Shown one piece after another: positions 52,371 to 61,081 of a DNA stretch of 64,000 nt. This DNA comes from JACMLD01 sp044223995. Its GTDB lineage: Bacteria > Bacteroidota > Bacteroidia > Chitinophagales > Chitinophagaceae. Below the pieces are notes generated by a model that saw nothing but the letters and a program-made list of their open reading frames with translations, made no database searches and was not told the DNA's origin. Made by a program: the position numbers and the translations under genes. Each line of letters starts with the position of its first letter. The first letter of the stretch is position 1. The stretch is from the NCBI GenBank assembly GCA_044223995.1, contig JBGALE010000007.1, forward strand, positions 62,001 to 126,000. Reading direction: 5' to 3'.

Positions 52371-52621
52371 AGGCTGCCTTTTAAATATCAAATAATTGAC
52401 TACGCTCACTGATGACAGTCATTAGGTTCATTGACAAGGGTCAAACTGAAGAATACACATCCGCCCTATCTTAGTTATTGTAATTTAACTCGTCGGCCCG
52501 TTTCATTTCGACAGACTGGACAACAGATTGTAGAAGCCAGGCTTCTTACCCTAGCCGTGTACGTTTATCGCAGGAAGGCGTTCCAGACTCTTCCTGCTTC
52601 CTTAATTATAAAACATTGGGT

Positions 52622-53806
52622 ATGGAAAACACGCAAAATTTCTATTCACCGCCAAAATATACCCCCGGTGAAATATCCCAGTCCGCCTTTCATAAAGAAA
52701 TGCTGCATATTGCCTTTTCACACCGGAAATCAATTGTCGCCAGGCACTGGAGGTCCAGGAGGCTCAACAAGTTTCACCTCATCAAATTCTTGTTTTTTAT
52801 CCGTCAGCCATATTTTTATTCACGTTTGTCCAACTATATCCGGTACAAACGCGAAGCCTTTAAAAAAGCACGTGTTTCTTACCTGCCCCCCTCTGTACAA
52901 ATAGAAAGCAGTACAGGTTGTGCATTACACTGCCCGGGCTGTTTAATAGGGACAACGAATGAAACCGGTCACCCGGATAAAATCCACTATGCCAGCATCG
53001 GCTTATTAAAGAAGGAGGTCGATCTCATTTATAAAAAATCTTTCCAGTTGTTCTTTCACATGCATGCAGAGCCATTACTCAATGAAAATTTCTTTCCCGC
53101 CTGCGCCTATGCAAACAGTAAGGGTTTGTGGACAGGCATTCATACCAACCTGGTAACACATATAAAAGATTTGCCACAAAAGCTGATAGATTGCAAACTG
53201 AAAAACCTGGTTGTTTCTATCGACGGTGCCACAGAAGAAACCTACCAGAAGTACCGCAAAGGAGGCGATCTGCAGTATGTATTATCAGTAATGAAAGATA
53301 TAGACACCCGCAAGAAAAAATGCGGTACCTCTTTCCCCTTTATTACCGCCAAGTTCCTGGTATTTGAACACAACTGGCATGAGATAAAACAATTCAGGAA
53401 ACTGGCGTTGGAGCATGGTGCCAATGAAGTGGTATATGTTACCGGTTATGCCAATGGTACTTACCTGACCGGTAAGCCCTGTACCGAGTATGAATACAAC
53501 CTGGATGAATTACAATGGGAGCCATTCCATTTGCCCAGGTCATGTCCCTTCCTGTGGACAGACCTGCGCATTGACATCGATGGTGGTTTATTCGGTTGTG
53601 GCAACGGGCACAGGCAGGAGCACAAATTCTTTTCTTATCAGCACGATCATGATGCCACGCCGATGCAGCAACAATTTAATGCTGAAAAATTCATAGCGCT
53701 TCGAAATTACTTCCTGGGAGAAAACATAAAGGGCCCGCTCCCTGAACCCTGCCGCGACTGCACCATTGTTCACCGTTACGGACATTTTACTGTGGGTAAA
53801 GACTAG
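52622..53806 (+). CDS. Radical SAM / SPASM-domain protein
   Basis: A 394-residue enzyme from the ATG at 52622. The [4Fe-4S] radical SAM cluster motif CxxxCxxC is C100-ALH-C104-PG-C107. A TIM-barrel core follows (LFFHMHAEPLLNENFFPAC, VVSIDGATEETYQKYRKGG). The C-terminal SPASM-like cysteines are in SCPFLWTDLRIDIDGGLFGCGNG and EPCRDC. SPASM enzymes modify peptides or carry out dehydrogenations; no precursor peptide gene is visible beside it, so the substrate is unknown. The unusual N-terminal ~90 residues (FHLIKFLFFIRQPYFYSRLSNYI) are basic and hydrophobic. It stands alone between the two repeat copies. Confidence 0.88.
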   Translation: MENTQNFYSPPKYTPGEISQSAFHKEMLHIAFSHRKSIVARHWRSRRLNKFHLIKFLFFIRQPYFYSRLSNYIRYKREAFKKARVSYLPPSVQIESSTGCALHCPGCLIGTTNETGHPDKIHYASIGLLKKEVDLIYKKSFQLFFHMHAEPLLNENFFPACAYANSKGLWTGIHTNLVTHIKDLPQKLIDCKLKNLVVSIDGATEETYQKYRKGGDLQYVLSVMKDIDTRKKKCGTSFPFITAKFLVFEHNWHEIKQFRKLALEHGANEVVYVTGYANGTYLTGKPCTEYEYNLDELQWEPFHLPRSCPFLWTDLRIDIDGGLFGCGNGHRQEHKFFSYQHDHDATPMQQQFNAEKFIALRNYFLGENIKGPLPEPCRDCTIVHRYGHFTVGKD

Positions 53807-53818
53807 TTGAGAAACGAC

Positions 53819-53922
53819 AAGTCAGGAGACAGTACATTTTTAGTGTATTGTCACACCGAACGAAGTGAGGTGTCTTACAAAGAGAGACGCCTCGCGTTGC
53901 CCGGCGTGACAAATTCCAAATA
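53819..53922. repeat. Dispersed ~104-bp palindromic repeat, copy B
   Basis: Second copy of the element at 52114-52218 in the same orientation, starting 13 bp after the radical SAM stop. It differs at about five positions, for example CGAACGAAGTGAGG here against CGAACAAAGTGAGG. Confidence 0.85.
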
Positions 53923-54064
53923 CCAAATCCCAAACTCTAAACTCCAAACTAAAAACCCGAAACGCTGCTACTTACTCCCGACTACCGACTAAAGACTACA
54001 GACTGCCCTTCAAATCCCAAATTCCAAGAACCAAACTCGAAACTCGAAACTAAAAACTCTGGAC
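53923..54064. repeat. Low-complexity A/C-rich repeat array 2
   Basis: Units AAACTCTAAACTCC, CTCCCGACTACCGACTAAAGACT and CAAATTCCAAGAACC follow copy B exactly as array 1 follows copy A, so repeat plus array may be a single compound unit about 250 bp long. Confidence 0.75.
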
Positions 54065-54098
54065 TATATTTACCTTGCCACACCAAACCTACCATCAC

Positions 54099-54821
54099 AT
54101 GACCATCACCGGGGCAGAAAGATCACCGCAAGTGTATGCCAGGATCGGCGGACTCGCTTATTTAATTATCATTGCTGCCGGGCTCATCGGTGAAATGTTT
54201 ATACGCAATAAGATCATTGTCAATGGCGATGCAGCAGCTACCGCGCATAATATTACGGCCTCTTCCCTGCTGTGGCGCATCAGTATTGCAGGCGATATTG
54301 TTATGCATCTCTGCGATCTTGTTGTAGCAATCGTATATTACCTGTTGTTTCGAAGGGTGAACAAGAACCTTGCTATACTGGCCCTGTTGTTTGGATTGAT
54401 ACAAACCGCCGTGCTGGTTGCCAATAAAATGAACCTCATCATGCCGCTCCTCCTGCTGGACAATGCAGCTTATCTCAAATCATTTACCACAGAGCAACTA
54501 CAGGCATTTGGTTATTTAGCCATCAAAGCACATGGATATGGTTTTGCTGTAGGGCTGATATTCTTTGGCGTTGAGTGCCTGATAGATGGATACCTGATGT
54601 TTAGATCCCGCTTTTTACCAAAAGCATTGGGTGTAATGATACAAATAGCAGGTGTTTGTTATCTCGTCAACAGTTTTGCGCTGATACTTTACCCATCATT
54701 GTCGGATGCATTGTTTCCATTGATACTGGCGCCAGCCTTTATCGGCGAACTCTCTGTTTGTCTTTGGTTGCTGATCCGCGGCGTGAATGTGAAGAAATGG
54801 GATGAATTGGCGGGTACTTAG
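54099..54821 (+). CDS. DUF4386-family membrane protein
   Basis: A 240-residue polytopic protein from the ATG at 54099 (an in-frame upstream start adds 8 residues). It opens with SPQVYARIGGLAYLIIIAAGLIGEMFIRN, typical of DUF4386. It has six hydrophobic helices, GDIVMHLCDLVVAIVYYLLFRRVN, and the late GYGFAVGLIFFGVECLIDGYLMFRS and PKALGVMIQIAGVCYLVNSF blocks that mark the family. Function is not established. It lies alone between repeat arrays. Confidence 0.88.
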   Translation: MTITGAERSPQVYARIGGLAYLIIIAAGLIGEMFIRNKIIVNGDAAATAHNITASSLLWRISIAGDIVMHLCDLVVAIVYYLLFRRVNKNLAILALLFGLIQTAVLVANKMNLIMPLLLLDNAAYLKSFTTEQLQAFGYLAIKAHGYGFAVGLIFFGVECLIDGYLMFRSRFLPKALGVMIQIAGVCYLVNSFALILYPSLSDALFPLILAPAFIGELSVCLWLLIRGVNVKKWDELAGT

Positions 54822-54884
54822 TTTATAGTTTTGGGTTTCGGGTTCATAGTTGCGTTCGTATTCTTCCTTTGCGATCTTTGCGTG

Positions 54885-55160
54885 GAATGAGAGTGGGAAG
54901 TCGGGAGTCAGGAGTCAAAAATCAAAATTTAAAATTCAAAACTCTAACTATCAACTATGTGCCATGAACTATATGCTATATGCCATGCGCCAAACTCAAA
55001 ACTCAAAACCCGAAACGCTGCTACTTACTCCCGACTATCGACTACTGACTAGAGACTGCCTTTCAAATCCCAAATTCCAAATCCAAATTTCAAATTCTAA
55101 GATCCAAGAACCAAAGTGAAAATTCAAAATTCAAAACTCAAAACATTAAACTAAAGACTG
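54885..55160. repeat. Low-complexity A/C-rich repeat array 3
   Basis: Third array: GGAAGTCGGGAGTCAGGAGTC (reverse-strand version of the CCCGACT words), AAATTCAAAACTC, CTCCCGACTATCGACTACTGACTAGAGACTG, CAAATCCCAAATTCCAAATCC. It also includes GCGATCTTTGCGTGGAAT. It fills most of the 475-bp gap before the next lipoprotein gene; the remainder is AT-rich without recognisable features. Confidence 0.75.
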
Positions 55161-55296
55161 TAAACTTAACTACGTTGAAAACAATTTTTTGCTGAAAAGA
55201 TATTAATATCTACATTTCATACAGTAAACCCTTTCTGCTACCCCCTGTCACTTTCCGTTCCGCATTTATTTACATCATTTAAAAACGCTAAACACA

Positions 55297-56040
55297 ATGA
55301 AGCAATTCAAGTTTCTCACGCAGCTTTGTGCTGTGTCAGTTGTGCTGTTTCTAAGCGCCTGCAATAATGCCGGCGACAAAAAAGCGGATACTGCCGGTGC
55401 AGATACCTCCGCTTCGAAAAAAGATACCATGGCGCCTCCGCCACCTGCCCCGGTTCCTGCAGGCCCCATGATGGTGATGACGGTTACCCATAAAGTAGCC
55501 AACTATGCCAAATGGAAACCTGGCTACGACGCGCACGATTCTGCCCGTCTTGCCAACGGACTGCACAACTATGTTATCGCAAGGGGTATTGACGATTCCA
55601 ATATGGTGATGGTAGCCATGAAAATGGATGATGTTACCAAGGCAAGGGCCATGACGACCGACAAGGATATGAAAGCAAGAATGGCCAAGGCCGGTGTTAT
55701 CGGTGTGCCATCCTTCGATTTCCTGGAAGCAGTGATGAACGACACGACTGCCATCCAGCAAACCGCAAGGCTAATGGTAAAACACAAGGTAAAAGACTGG
55801 GACGCCTGGAAAAAAGTATTTGATGCCGACAAGCAAGCACGCATGGATGCCGGCCTTACCGACAGGGTGCTGGCACATACAGTAGGCGATACACACAGTG
55901 TGACCATTGTATTTGCTGTAGCCGATGTGGCCAAGGCGAAAGCATTTGGCAGTTCAAAAGCGCTGATGGATAAAATGAAAGAAGGTGGTGTGGAAGGAAA
56001 ACCATCTATGTTCTTCTATAAGATTGCTGCCAAATATTAA
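55297..56040 (+). CDS. Lipoprotein with two ABM-like dimeric alpha-beta repeats
   Basis: A 247-residue lipoprotein with lipobox VLFLSACNN (C at about residue 22), then a Lys/Asp/Ala- and Pro-rich linker. Two related modules follow: MVMTVTHKVANYAKWKPGYDAHDSARLANGL at about 60-95 and ARLMVKHKVKDWDAWKKVFDADKQARMDAGL at about 155-185, each continuing into a VIARGIDDSNMVMVAMKMDD / VLAHTVGDTHSVTIVFAVAD pair. This is a tandem repeat of a dimeric alpha-beta barrel domain, likely forming an intramolecular pseudo-dimer. Ligand unknown. A strong terminator follows 35 bp downstream. Confidence 0.82.
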   Translation: MKQFKFLTQLCAVSVVLFLSACNNAGDKKADTAGADTSASKKDTMAPPPPAPVPAGPMMVMTVTHKVANYAKWKPGYDAHDSARLANGLHNYVIARGIDDSNMVMVAMKMDDVTKARAMTTDKDMKARMAKAGVIGVPSFDFLEAVMNDTTAIQQTARLMVKHKVKDWDAWKKVFDADKQARMDAGLTDRVLAHTVGDTHSVTIVFAVADVAKAKAFGSSKALMDKMKEGGVEGKPSMFFYKIAAKY

Positions 56041-56074
56041 GCAAACCTACTTTCCGATACAGTTTGTCCATGTA

Positions 56075-56106
56075 ATACGCCCGGGGCTTCCCGGGTGTAT
56101 TTTTTT
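56075..56106 (+). terminator. Intrinsic terminator
   Basis: ATACGCCCGGG (56075-56085), loop GCTT, CCCGGGTGTAT (56090-56100), then TTTTTT. An 11-bp GC-rich stem with a U tract, 35 bp after the lipoprotein gene. Confidence 0.92.
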
Positions 56107-56221
56107 GCAGTACCACATGCATCTTATTGTTATTTCACGCAAAAGGCGCGAAGATCAAAAGAGCGCAACGCCGGAAATCGATCATCCCAAATATCACCCA
56201 CCGTTATTTTGCCTCCGCATA

Positions 56222-56394
56222 GTCTCCCGGAGGGGACTTTGCGGATGATAACACTCAACAGTAACGTCATTCCCGTCCCGGCTGAAGCCGGGAGGAATCT
56301 CTGTGGATTCGTGTTAGTGAGATGCCTGCCTTCGCAGGCATGACGTATCATATTTATGTCCCTGCAATGTCTCCCGCAGGGAACTTTGCGGAAT
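56222..56394. repeat. Composite REP-like element with two hairpins
   Basis: A 79-bp segment is bounded by CGTCAT (56265-56270) and ATGACG (56340-56345) and holds two perfect hairpins: CCCGGCT-GA-AGCCGGG (56277-56292) and ATGCCTGC-CTTC-GCAGGCAT (56322-56341). It is flanked by near-identical direct repeats GTCTCCCGGAGGGGACTTTG (56222 on) and GTCTCCCGCAGGGAACTTTG (56369 on). The rest of the 660-bp gap (56107-56221 and 56395-56700) has only an ACGCAAAGGCGCGAAG-type repeat word near 56140 and no gene. Confidence 0.75.
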
Positions 56395-56700
56395 AGGCAC
56401 GCGAAAATCAACCTGCTGCTGCACCATGTTTTTATTGAATAACTATCTCCATCACCGTTGCATTGCCCGGCAGATCGGTGGCGGTGATGGTTATCCTGTT
56501 GCCGGCTATTTGTTCATGAAAGACAGTAGTAGTAAAATGGTAGCTTATTATTCACTAAACACAAAATCCAGAGCTATTTTTATTTGGCTACACCAATTCT
56601 TTGCAAAAAATTCTATGGCATAGCCGAATTTTTTCTACGGTTGTTTTCATTGCACATGAATAATTTGGTTGATAATTTTTTATCACCAAACGCTACTCTT

Positions 56701-58431
56701 ATGAAACAGCAAGCAAAAACAATCTGCCTTTTTTTGACTGCGTTAACTGCTACAGGCTTTATTTTTTTTAATTGCAGTAAAATCAATGCTGATGGATCTC
56801 AGGCTTATCTCAATCAATCTCCTTCAGATGCTTTTCTACAGGTGCCCGCCCACTCAAATCCAATATTTAGCAGGATAGCTGCAGCCATCAGGGCGCAGGA
56901 CAGTCAGCAACATTTTTTAAACAACATTGCCGTAAAAGAAGGTATTCCCCGCTGGGAAGGGTCTACCATTCTGGCTAATGCTGCTGATGTACGATCTGCT
57001 GCAGCAGGATCGGCTAATAATTCATCAGGAGTTTCAGGAGATACTGTAGTGCTGGTGCCATTGGTAAAGGCCAATACATCCTATGTGAATTCCTTTTTAG
57101 CCTGCAAGGTAAACGACACTGTTACCATCCGTCTTTTCCGGGGAAAAGATTATGCAAAATTCGGGTTCGGCTCATCCGGCAATGGATTGACGGCTGAATC
57201 AATGGCCATGCAAATGATGACATTGCAAAAACAATCTTTCGGGCACCGTATGTTTTCCATTGGCGATAAAAGACTGTTTAACAGGTTGGCAAATGGCAAA
57301 ATTCCTAAGAGGACTTTTGTAAAAATTGGTAAAGAACCGGTCCAGGGTGCTGCATCATCCAATACAAACAATGTATTATCGCTAACAGTACCCGTTACCA
57401 CCACCACCTGCGAGGATATGTGGGTGAGTAACGATGATGGTGAAGTGGTAGGCTGCCCGCCCGGTGATCCAAACTGTAATGGTGGGCATTATGAAACGCA
57501 ATGCCAGTCCACCACTTATTGGATAGACATTATTGATAATGCAGGCGGTGGCGGCGTGCCATTAAGCGACGGGAATAACAACAACAATAACAACCCCAAT
57601 GGCAATGGTGGAAGCAGCAATAACGGAAATACCGGCAGTCCTGAATGCCCCGATGGCAACTGGTGGTGTGCATTGAGTGACTACCGTATATTAAATGGAA
57701 TAGTGGTAACAGAGGAATTCTTCCCTGGCATTGAACTGGGTTATCCCTGGCTTTGGTGGGAAAGTGGCAACTTTGCTATTATTGATTCATTAAAAGGATA
57801 TCCCTGTGCGCAGAGTATATTGGCAAAACTCCCAACAATTAATAGCGAAGTGAATAAAATTATGCATGACATTTTTGGCGTAACGGATTCAATAAACCTT
57901 GCATTTCAAATAGAAACAAGTTTTACCAAAGATAGTGCTGATGGCATTACCCCATTACCTTCTATTCCAAATTGGAACAGTCATATCTACAATCAAACTA
58001 TCAGTTTAAACCCATGGGTACTTAAAAACTCATCGAGAGAATATATTTTGATAACAATTTTTCATGAGGCCATTCATGCTTACATTAATTTCCACTATTA
58101 TAAGTATACGCAGAGTTACATGGATTCAACCACTTTCAAAAATATGTTTCCAATATTCTGGCAATATAAGCGGGTTTTACGTACACATGCAGATACAGCA
58201 CAGCATAATGAAATGGCAAATAACTATATTTCAAAAATGAAAAACGCAATTCAGTCATTTAATCCTGCGGTTTCTGACACAATTGCCAATGGATTAGCAT
58301 GGGGGGGATTGCATATGACGACTGCCTGGATGATGAAACCTGACACTAATGCCGTAAAAACAATAAATTTAAACGGGCGAGATACAACTAATTTGGTGTA
58401 TAAGACATATAACTTAACAAGGTGTAATTAA
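56701..58431 (+). CDS. Lipoprotein with HEAIH zincin-like motif
   Basis: A 576-residue protein from the ATG at 56701 (earlier in-frame starts lie in non-coding DNA). Lipobox GFIFFNCSK. A secreted N-terminal half contains MWVSNDDGEVVGCPPGDPNCNGGHYETQCQ, then an Asn/Gly-rich linker (about residue 300-320: GNNNNNNNPNGNGGSSNNGN). The C-terminal domain has HEAIH (H455-H459) in TIFHEAIHAYINFHY, the zinc-binding core of a metallopeptidase-type fold. A third ligand cannot be assigned by eye. Probably a surface or periplasmic metallohydrolase of a Bacteroidota-specific family; substrate unknown. The next gene follows 21 bp later and may be co-transcribed. Confidence 0.72.
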   Translation: MKQQAKTICLFLTALTATGFIFFNCSKINADGSQAYLNQSPSDAFLQVPAHSNPIFSRIAAAIRAQDSQQHFLNNIAVKEGIPRWEGSTILANAADVRSAAAGSANNSSGVSGDTVVLVPLVKANTSYVNSFLACKVNDTVTIRLFRGKDYAKFGFGSSGNGLTAESMAMQMMTLQKQSFGHRMFSIGDKRLFNRLANGKIPKRTFVKIGKEPVQGAASSNTNNVLSLTVPVTTTTCEDMWVSNDDGEVVGCPPGDPNCNGGHYETQCQSTTYWIDIIDNAGGGGVPLSDGNNNNNNNPNGNGGSSNNGNTGSPECPDGNWWCALSDYRILNGIVVTEEFFPGIELGYPWLWWESGNFAIIDSLKGYPCAQSILAKLPTINSEVNKIMHDIFGVTDSINLAFQIETSFTKDSADGITPLPSIPNWNSHIYNQTISLNPWVLKNSSREYILITIFHEAIHAYINFHYYKYTQSYMDSTTFKNMFPIFWQYKRVLRTHADTAQHNEMANNYISKMKNAIQSFNPAVSDTIANGLAWGGLHMTTAWMMKPDTNAVKTINLNGRDTTNLVYKTYNLTRCN

Positions 58432-58452
58432 ACCTGATTCAACTGAAATATT

Positions 58453-58938
58453 ATGAAACCTGTGTTATTAATAGCGACATTATTAGTTTATTTTTTTGTA
58501 GGTAATGCACAGAATATTGCTTCAAAAAGTAGTCAGAAACTTGATTTTAATATTGATAGCTTTTTAAGCAAGCATCTGCAATATCCCAAAGAAGGGTACG
58601 AACAGGAATTAAGTGGCATTGTCAATGCGTTTATTTGGATTTCAGGTAATGGGCACATAGATACAGTTGCCACCATGAATAAAGAAGGTAGCGTTTTTGC
58701 GAAGGAAGTGATAAGGGCCATTAGAATGAGTGATGGCCTGTGGCCAAACGATAAAAAAAGAAAGTATATTTTGATTCAGGTTGTTTTTGAGCATGAAATG
58801 AGTGGTACCGAAAATGTACAAGTCGACTTCTATGATTTGTTTATTTATGGAAAATTCGATTCAAAATTTTATAAAGTGCCATATACTATTCGTGGGCCTG
58901 TTATTATTATGCGTACCAAAGGCGGAGGTATAAAATGA
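58453..58938 (+). CDS. Exported TonB-C-like protein
   Basis: A 161-residue protein with a signal peptide (VLLIATLLVYFFVGNAQ). The middle LQYPKEGYEQELSGIVNAFIWISGNGHIDTVATMNKEGSVFAKEVIRAIRMSDGLW follows the TonB C-terminal domain pattern: YP..A...G..G.V.V.F.I...G.I..V.V....G...L..EA.R.I.....W. It lacks the TonB membrane anchor and proline-rich region, so it is an exported TonB-C-type domain alone. It is adjacent to the HEAIH lipoprotein and probably co-expressed with it. Confidence 0.72.
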   Translation: MKPVLLIATLLVYFFVGNAQNIASKSSQKLDFNIDSFLSKHLQYPKEGYEQELSGIVNAFIWISGNGHIDTVATMNKEGSVFAKEVIRAIRMSDGLWPNDKKRKYILIQVVFEHEMSGTENVQVDFYDLFIYGKFDSKFYKVPYTIRGPVIIMRTKGGGIK

Positions 58939-59278
58939 TGCCAACTCTATTTTGACGGAGCTATCCAGATGAAAATCTGTGAGAATAGAATAGTTTCTAA
59001 AGTTCATGTTTCCATTTTCTCATGTTCAGGTTTAGATACACGTGATTTTGCATCTCCTGCATGTCTATGCGGGTAATGCCCGGAATGTCCGCTGTTCTCT
59101 TTGTTGTTAGTTATGTTTGAGGGCAGAACCGGCTTCCGGGCTATTATTTTAATAATAATCCCATCTATACCCTCGCAGAGTTTAACAGAGGAGCGCCTCC
59201 CGCGGACAGAAAAGCAGGAAGACCTGCATAAAACAAAATGAGCGTAGACACCAGCAATCCAAGTACTAATAACTGCAC
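58939..59278. other. Gap without recognisable gene at island edge
   Basis: A 340-bp stretch between the TonB-C-like gene and the AT-rich operon. On the minus strand there is an open stretch of about 36 codons near 59000-59110 with no start or recognisable motif, possibly a gene remnant. No repeat or tRNA is seen. Confidence 0.4.
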
Positions 59279-59794
59279 TTATTTTAAATTTGCGATCACC
59301 AAAAATTCCTGAATCACTGTACGCAAGTCGGGTTTAATATCATCTATATCATGACGAATCGCATTAAACCTTCGACTGTGGGCTGACTTATCTCCAATAT
59401 CCTTAAGCTTAGGCAGTGCATTTTTAGCATTCCTTCCAAGAGTCCAACTGGATTCAACTAATGTCGCGGCAATCAAGTCCTTCAAATATAAATAATCTCC
59501 ATTCCTCTTAATTTTTGCTTCGATTTTATGATGTTCGAACATTTCTATGATCAATGTTTCTAAAAGTCTTCTTATCATTACTCCACAGGCATCAAACCAG
59601 CCTTGCTCATAAGTCCCATTAATTTGGTTTGCAATTTTCTCTATATAACTTCGTGTGCCTTTTACTAAAGGTATATAAACAATACTTTGGCTTTTTGCTT
59701 CATATCCTTCCGCAGGCGGCAACCATTCCTTTGGGGAGACGCCGTCAATTTCTTTCGCAAGTTGTAGAAATGTGTAAAGTGAAGATATTTCCAT
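59279..59794 (-). CDS. DUF4145-like (HEPN-type?) protein
   Basis: A 171-residue soluble helical protein, last in a four-gene AT-rich operon. DACGVMIRRLLETLIIEMFEHHKIE, then GDYLYLKDLIAA, and LKDIGDKSAHSRRFNAI carry the layout of DUF4145-type domains (helical, with R.LLE near the middle and a G.K.AH motif), a group allied to HEPN folds that recur in defence loci. No classical HEPN RxxxxH catalytic pair can be pointed to with certainty. It starts 4 bp after the DUF5343 gene stop, so it is expressed from the same message. Confidence 0.65.
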   Translation of the reverse strand: MEISSLYTFLQLAKEIDGVSPKEWLPPAEGYEAKSQSIVYIPLVKGTRSYIEKIANQINGTYEQGWFDACGVMIRRLLETLIIEMFEHHKIEAKIKRNGDYLYLKDLIAATLVESSWTLGRNAKNALPKLKDIGDKSAHSRRFNAIRHDIDDIKPDLRTVIQEFLVIANLK

Positions 59795-59798
59795 TTAC

Positions 59799-60467
59799 TT
59801 AGTCTTTATAAATATATTTTGACATGTTCTCAAAAATGCTTTTTATTTGATCAGGTGATGCGTCAGACGAGATATGAATCTGAATATTTATGTTGAGATC
59901 TGGGTTTGATAATTTTCGGCTATTTTGTTCTGCATTAGTAGCTTCGTTAATTTTTTGAGTTGTATTTCTTCTACCCTGATTTTGTTTAGACACTTTTGAC
60001 TTTACTTCCTTACCTCTTGCTGCAGCTGCAGTTCCATTGCTATTCGGATTCGCTTCAAGTAGCGTAAAATAAAAACTCGTCATCTTACCAACTGCTGATT
60101 CGCCAGCCCCTGTATGATTCATAAACCAAGATTTAACTCTCTCCTTGTTGGAGTCCTTGTCAGGGAATGCGTCTGTCAATTCTTTTGGGTATATTTTTTT
60201 GAGAATCTCAACACAGAGATCAGGATAAGAATTATCATCCCTAAGCTTTTTTGCTAAATCAAGATTAATATTACCTTCTTTATCCACTAGACCTATTTGC
60301 CGCAAAGTTGGAAAAACGGTTGATTTTGCAGAAGGCTCTGAAATCCCAATAACAGCAGATAAATAGTTACTTGTAATAGTTCCAGGAATACTTTTCTTGA
60401 ATTGACTTCTCAAATTGTTCCAATTTGAAATTGGAATCAATGGGAATGATTTGAAGTTTTCTGACAT
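59799..60467 (-). CDS. DUF5343-family protein
   Basis: A 222-residue protein from the ATG at 60467 (MSENFKSFPLIPISNWNNLR; a start at 60512 would overlap the upstream gene). SNWNNLRSQFKKSIPGTITSNYLSAVIGISEPSAKSTVFPTLRQIGLVDKEG is a winged-helix-like N-terminal part typical of DUF5343. A low-complexity linker follows (Asn/Lys/Gln-rich, about 150-190), and then a final module NINIQIHISSDASPDQIKSIFENM. The family is reported here from recognition, not from a search. A comparable final module is found in the next gene of the operon, suggesting the two proteins interact. Confidence 0.68.
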   Translation of the reverse strand: MSENFKSFPLIPISNWNNLRSQFKKSIPGTITSNYLSAVIGISEPSAKSTVFPTLRQIGLVDKEGNINLDLAKKLRDDNSYPDLCVEILKKIYPKELTDAFPDKDSNKERVKSWFMNHTGAGESAVGKMTSFYFTLLEANPNSNGTAAAARGKEVKSKVSKQNQGRRNTTQKINEATNAEQNSRKLSNPDLNINIQIHISSDASPDQIKSIFENMSKYIYKD

Positions 60468-60504
60468 GACTTTGAGTTTATAAAATATAAAATGGACAAT
60501 TTCT

Positions 60505-61074
60505 TCATTCAATTTCCAAATCGAGCAGCTTTTTTATTTTATCGACATCTTGTTGAGTTAAATCTTCAGGGAGCTCAATTTTAATTAATACACCTGGCCT
60601 TAGTCTCCATGTAACGACATTTAGCTTAACACCATTTATTTCCTTGATAACCTCGTCTGATCGGCCAGTACTTTTTGGTTGCATTTCTGCATTCTCAGTT
60701 TCATCTTCATTTTTCTCAGATATTGTTCGCTTATTATTCGCTTTTTTTACCCTCATTTTGGGCGACCATGAGTATATAGATCTTGCATCAGTTCCAAATT
60801 TTTTGAAATCTTCTACAGCTCTTTTTATTCTGGCAAAATAAACTCCTTGACTTTGTGGGGATAATCCTAAGTCCTTTTGTCGAAAGAAAAGTTCTTCTAA
60901 ATGATCGAGCAAATAATCAACATCTTTAGGCTCTTCAGATGATAAGCCTTTTTCCGCAGTTCGTATTGCATTTAAAATCCCTGTGCCCGTGTTTGCATTA
61001 TACTTTCCGAGCTTGGTTGCCTTTTGTACAAACTCTGTTAAGTTTTGTATGTCGCTATTCTGGTTCATTTTCAT
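60505..61074 (-). CDS. Unrecognised operon protein with core-binding-like helices
   Basis: A 189-residue protein. The N-terminal ~95 residues (LTEFVQKATKLGKYNANTGTGILNAIR, then SPQSQGVYFARIKRAVEDFKKFG) are helical, recalling the SAM-like core-binding domain of tyrosine recombinases, but there is no catalytic domain. A charged linker (about 105-140) leads to a C-terminal beta/helix module: GVLIKIELPEDLTQQDVDKIKKLLDLEIE. That module parallels the last residues of the DUF5343 protein. Its start could be at either of two near ATGs (61074 or 61068). Function unknown. Confidence 0.6.
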   Translation of the reverse strand: MKMNQNSDIQNLTEFVQKATKLGKYNANTGTGILNAIRTAEKGLSSEEPKDVDYLLDHLEELFFRQKDLGLSPQSQGVYFARIKRAVEDFKKFGTDARSIYSWSPKMRVKKANNKRTISEKNEDETENAEMQPKSTGRSDEVIKEINGVKLNVVTWRLRPGVLIKIELPEDLTQQDVDKIKKLLDLEIE

Positions 61075-61081
61075 TATTATT

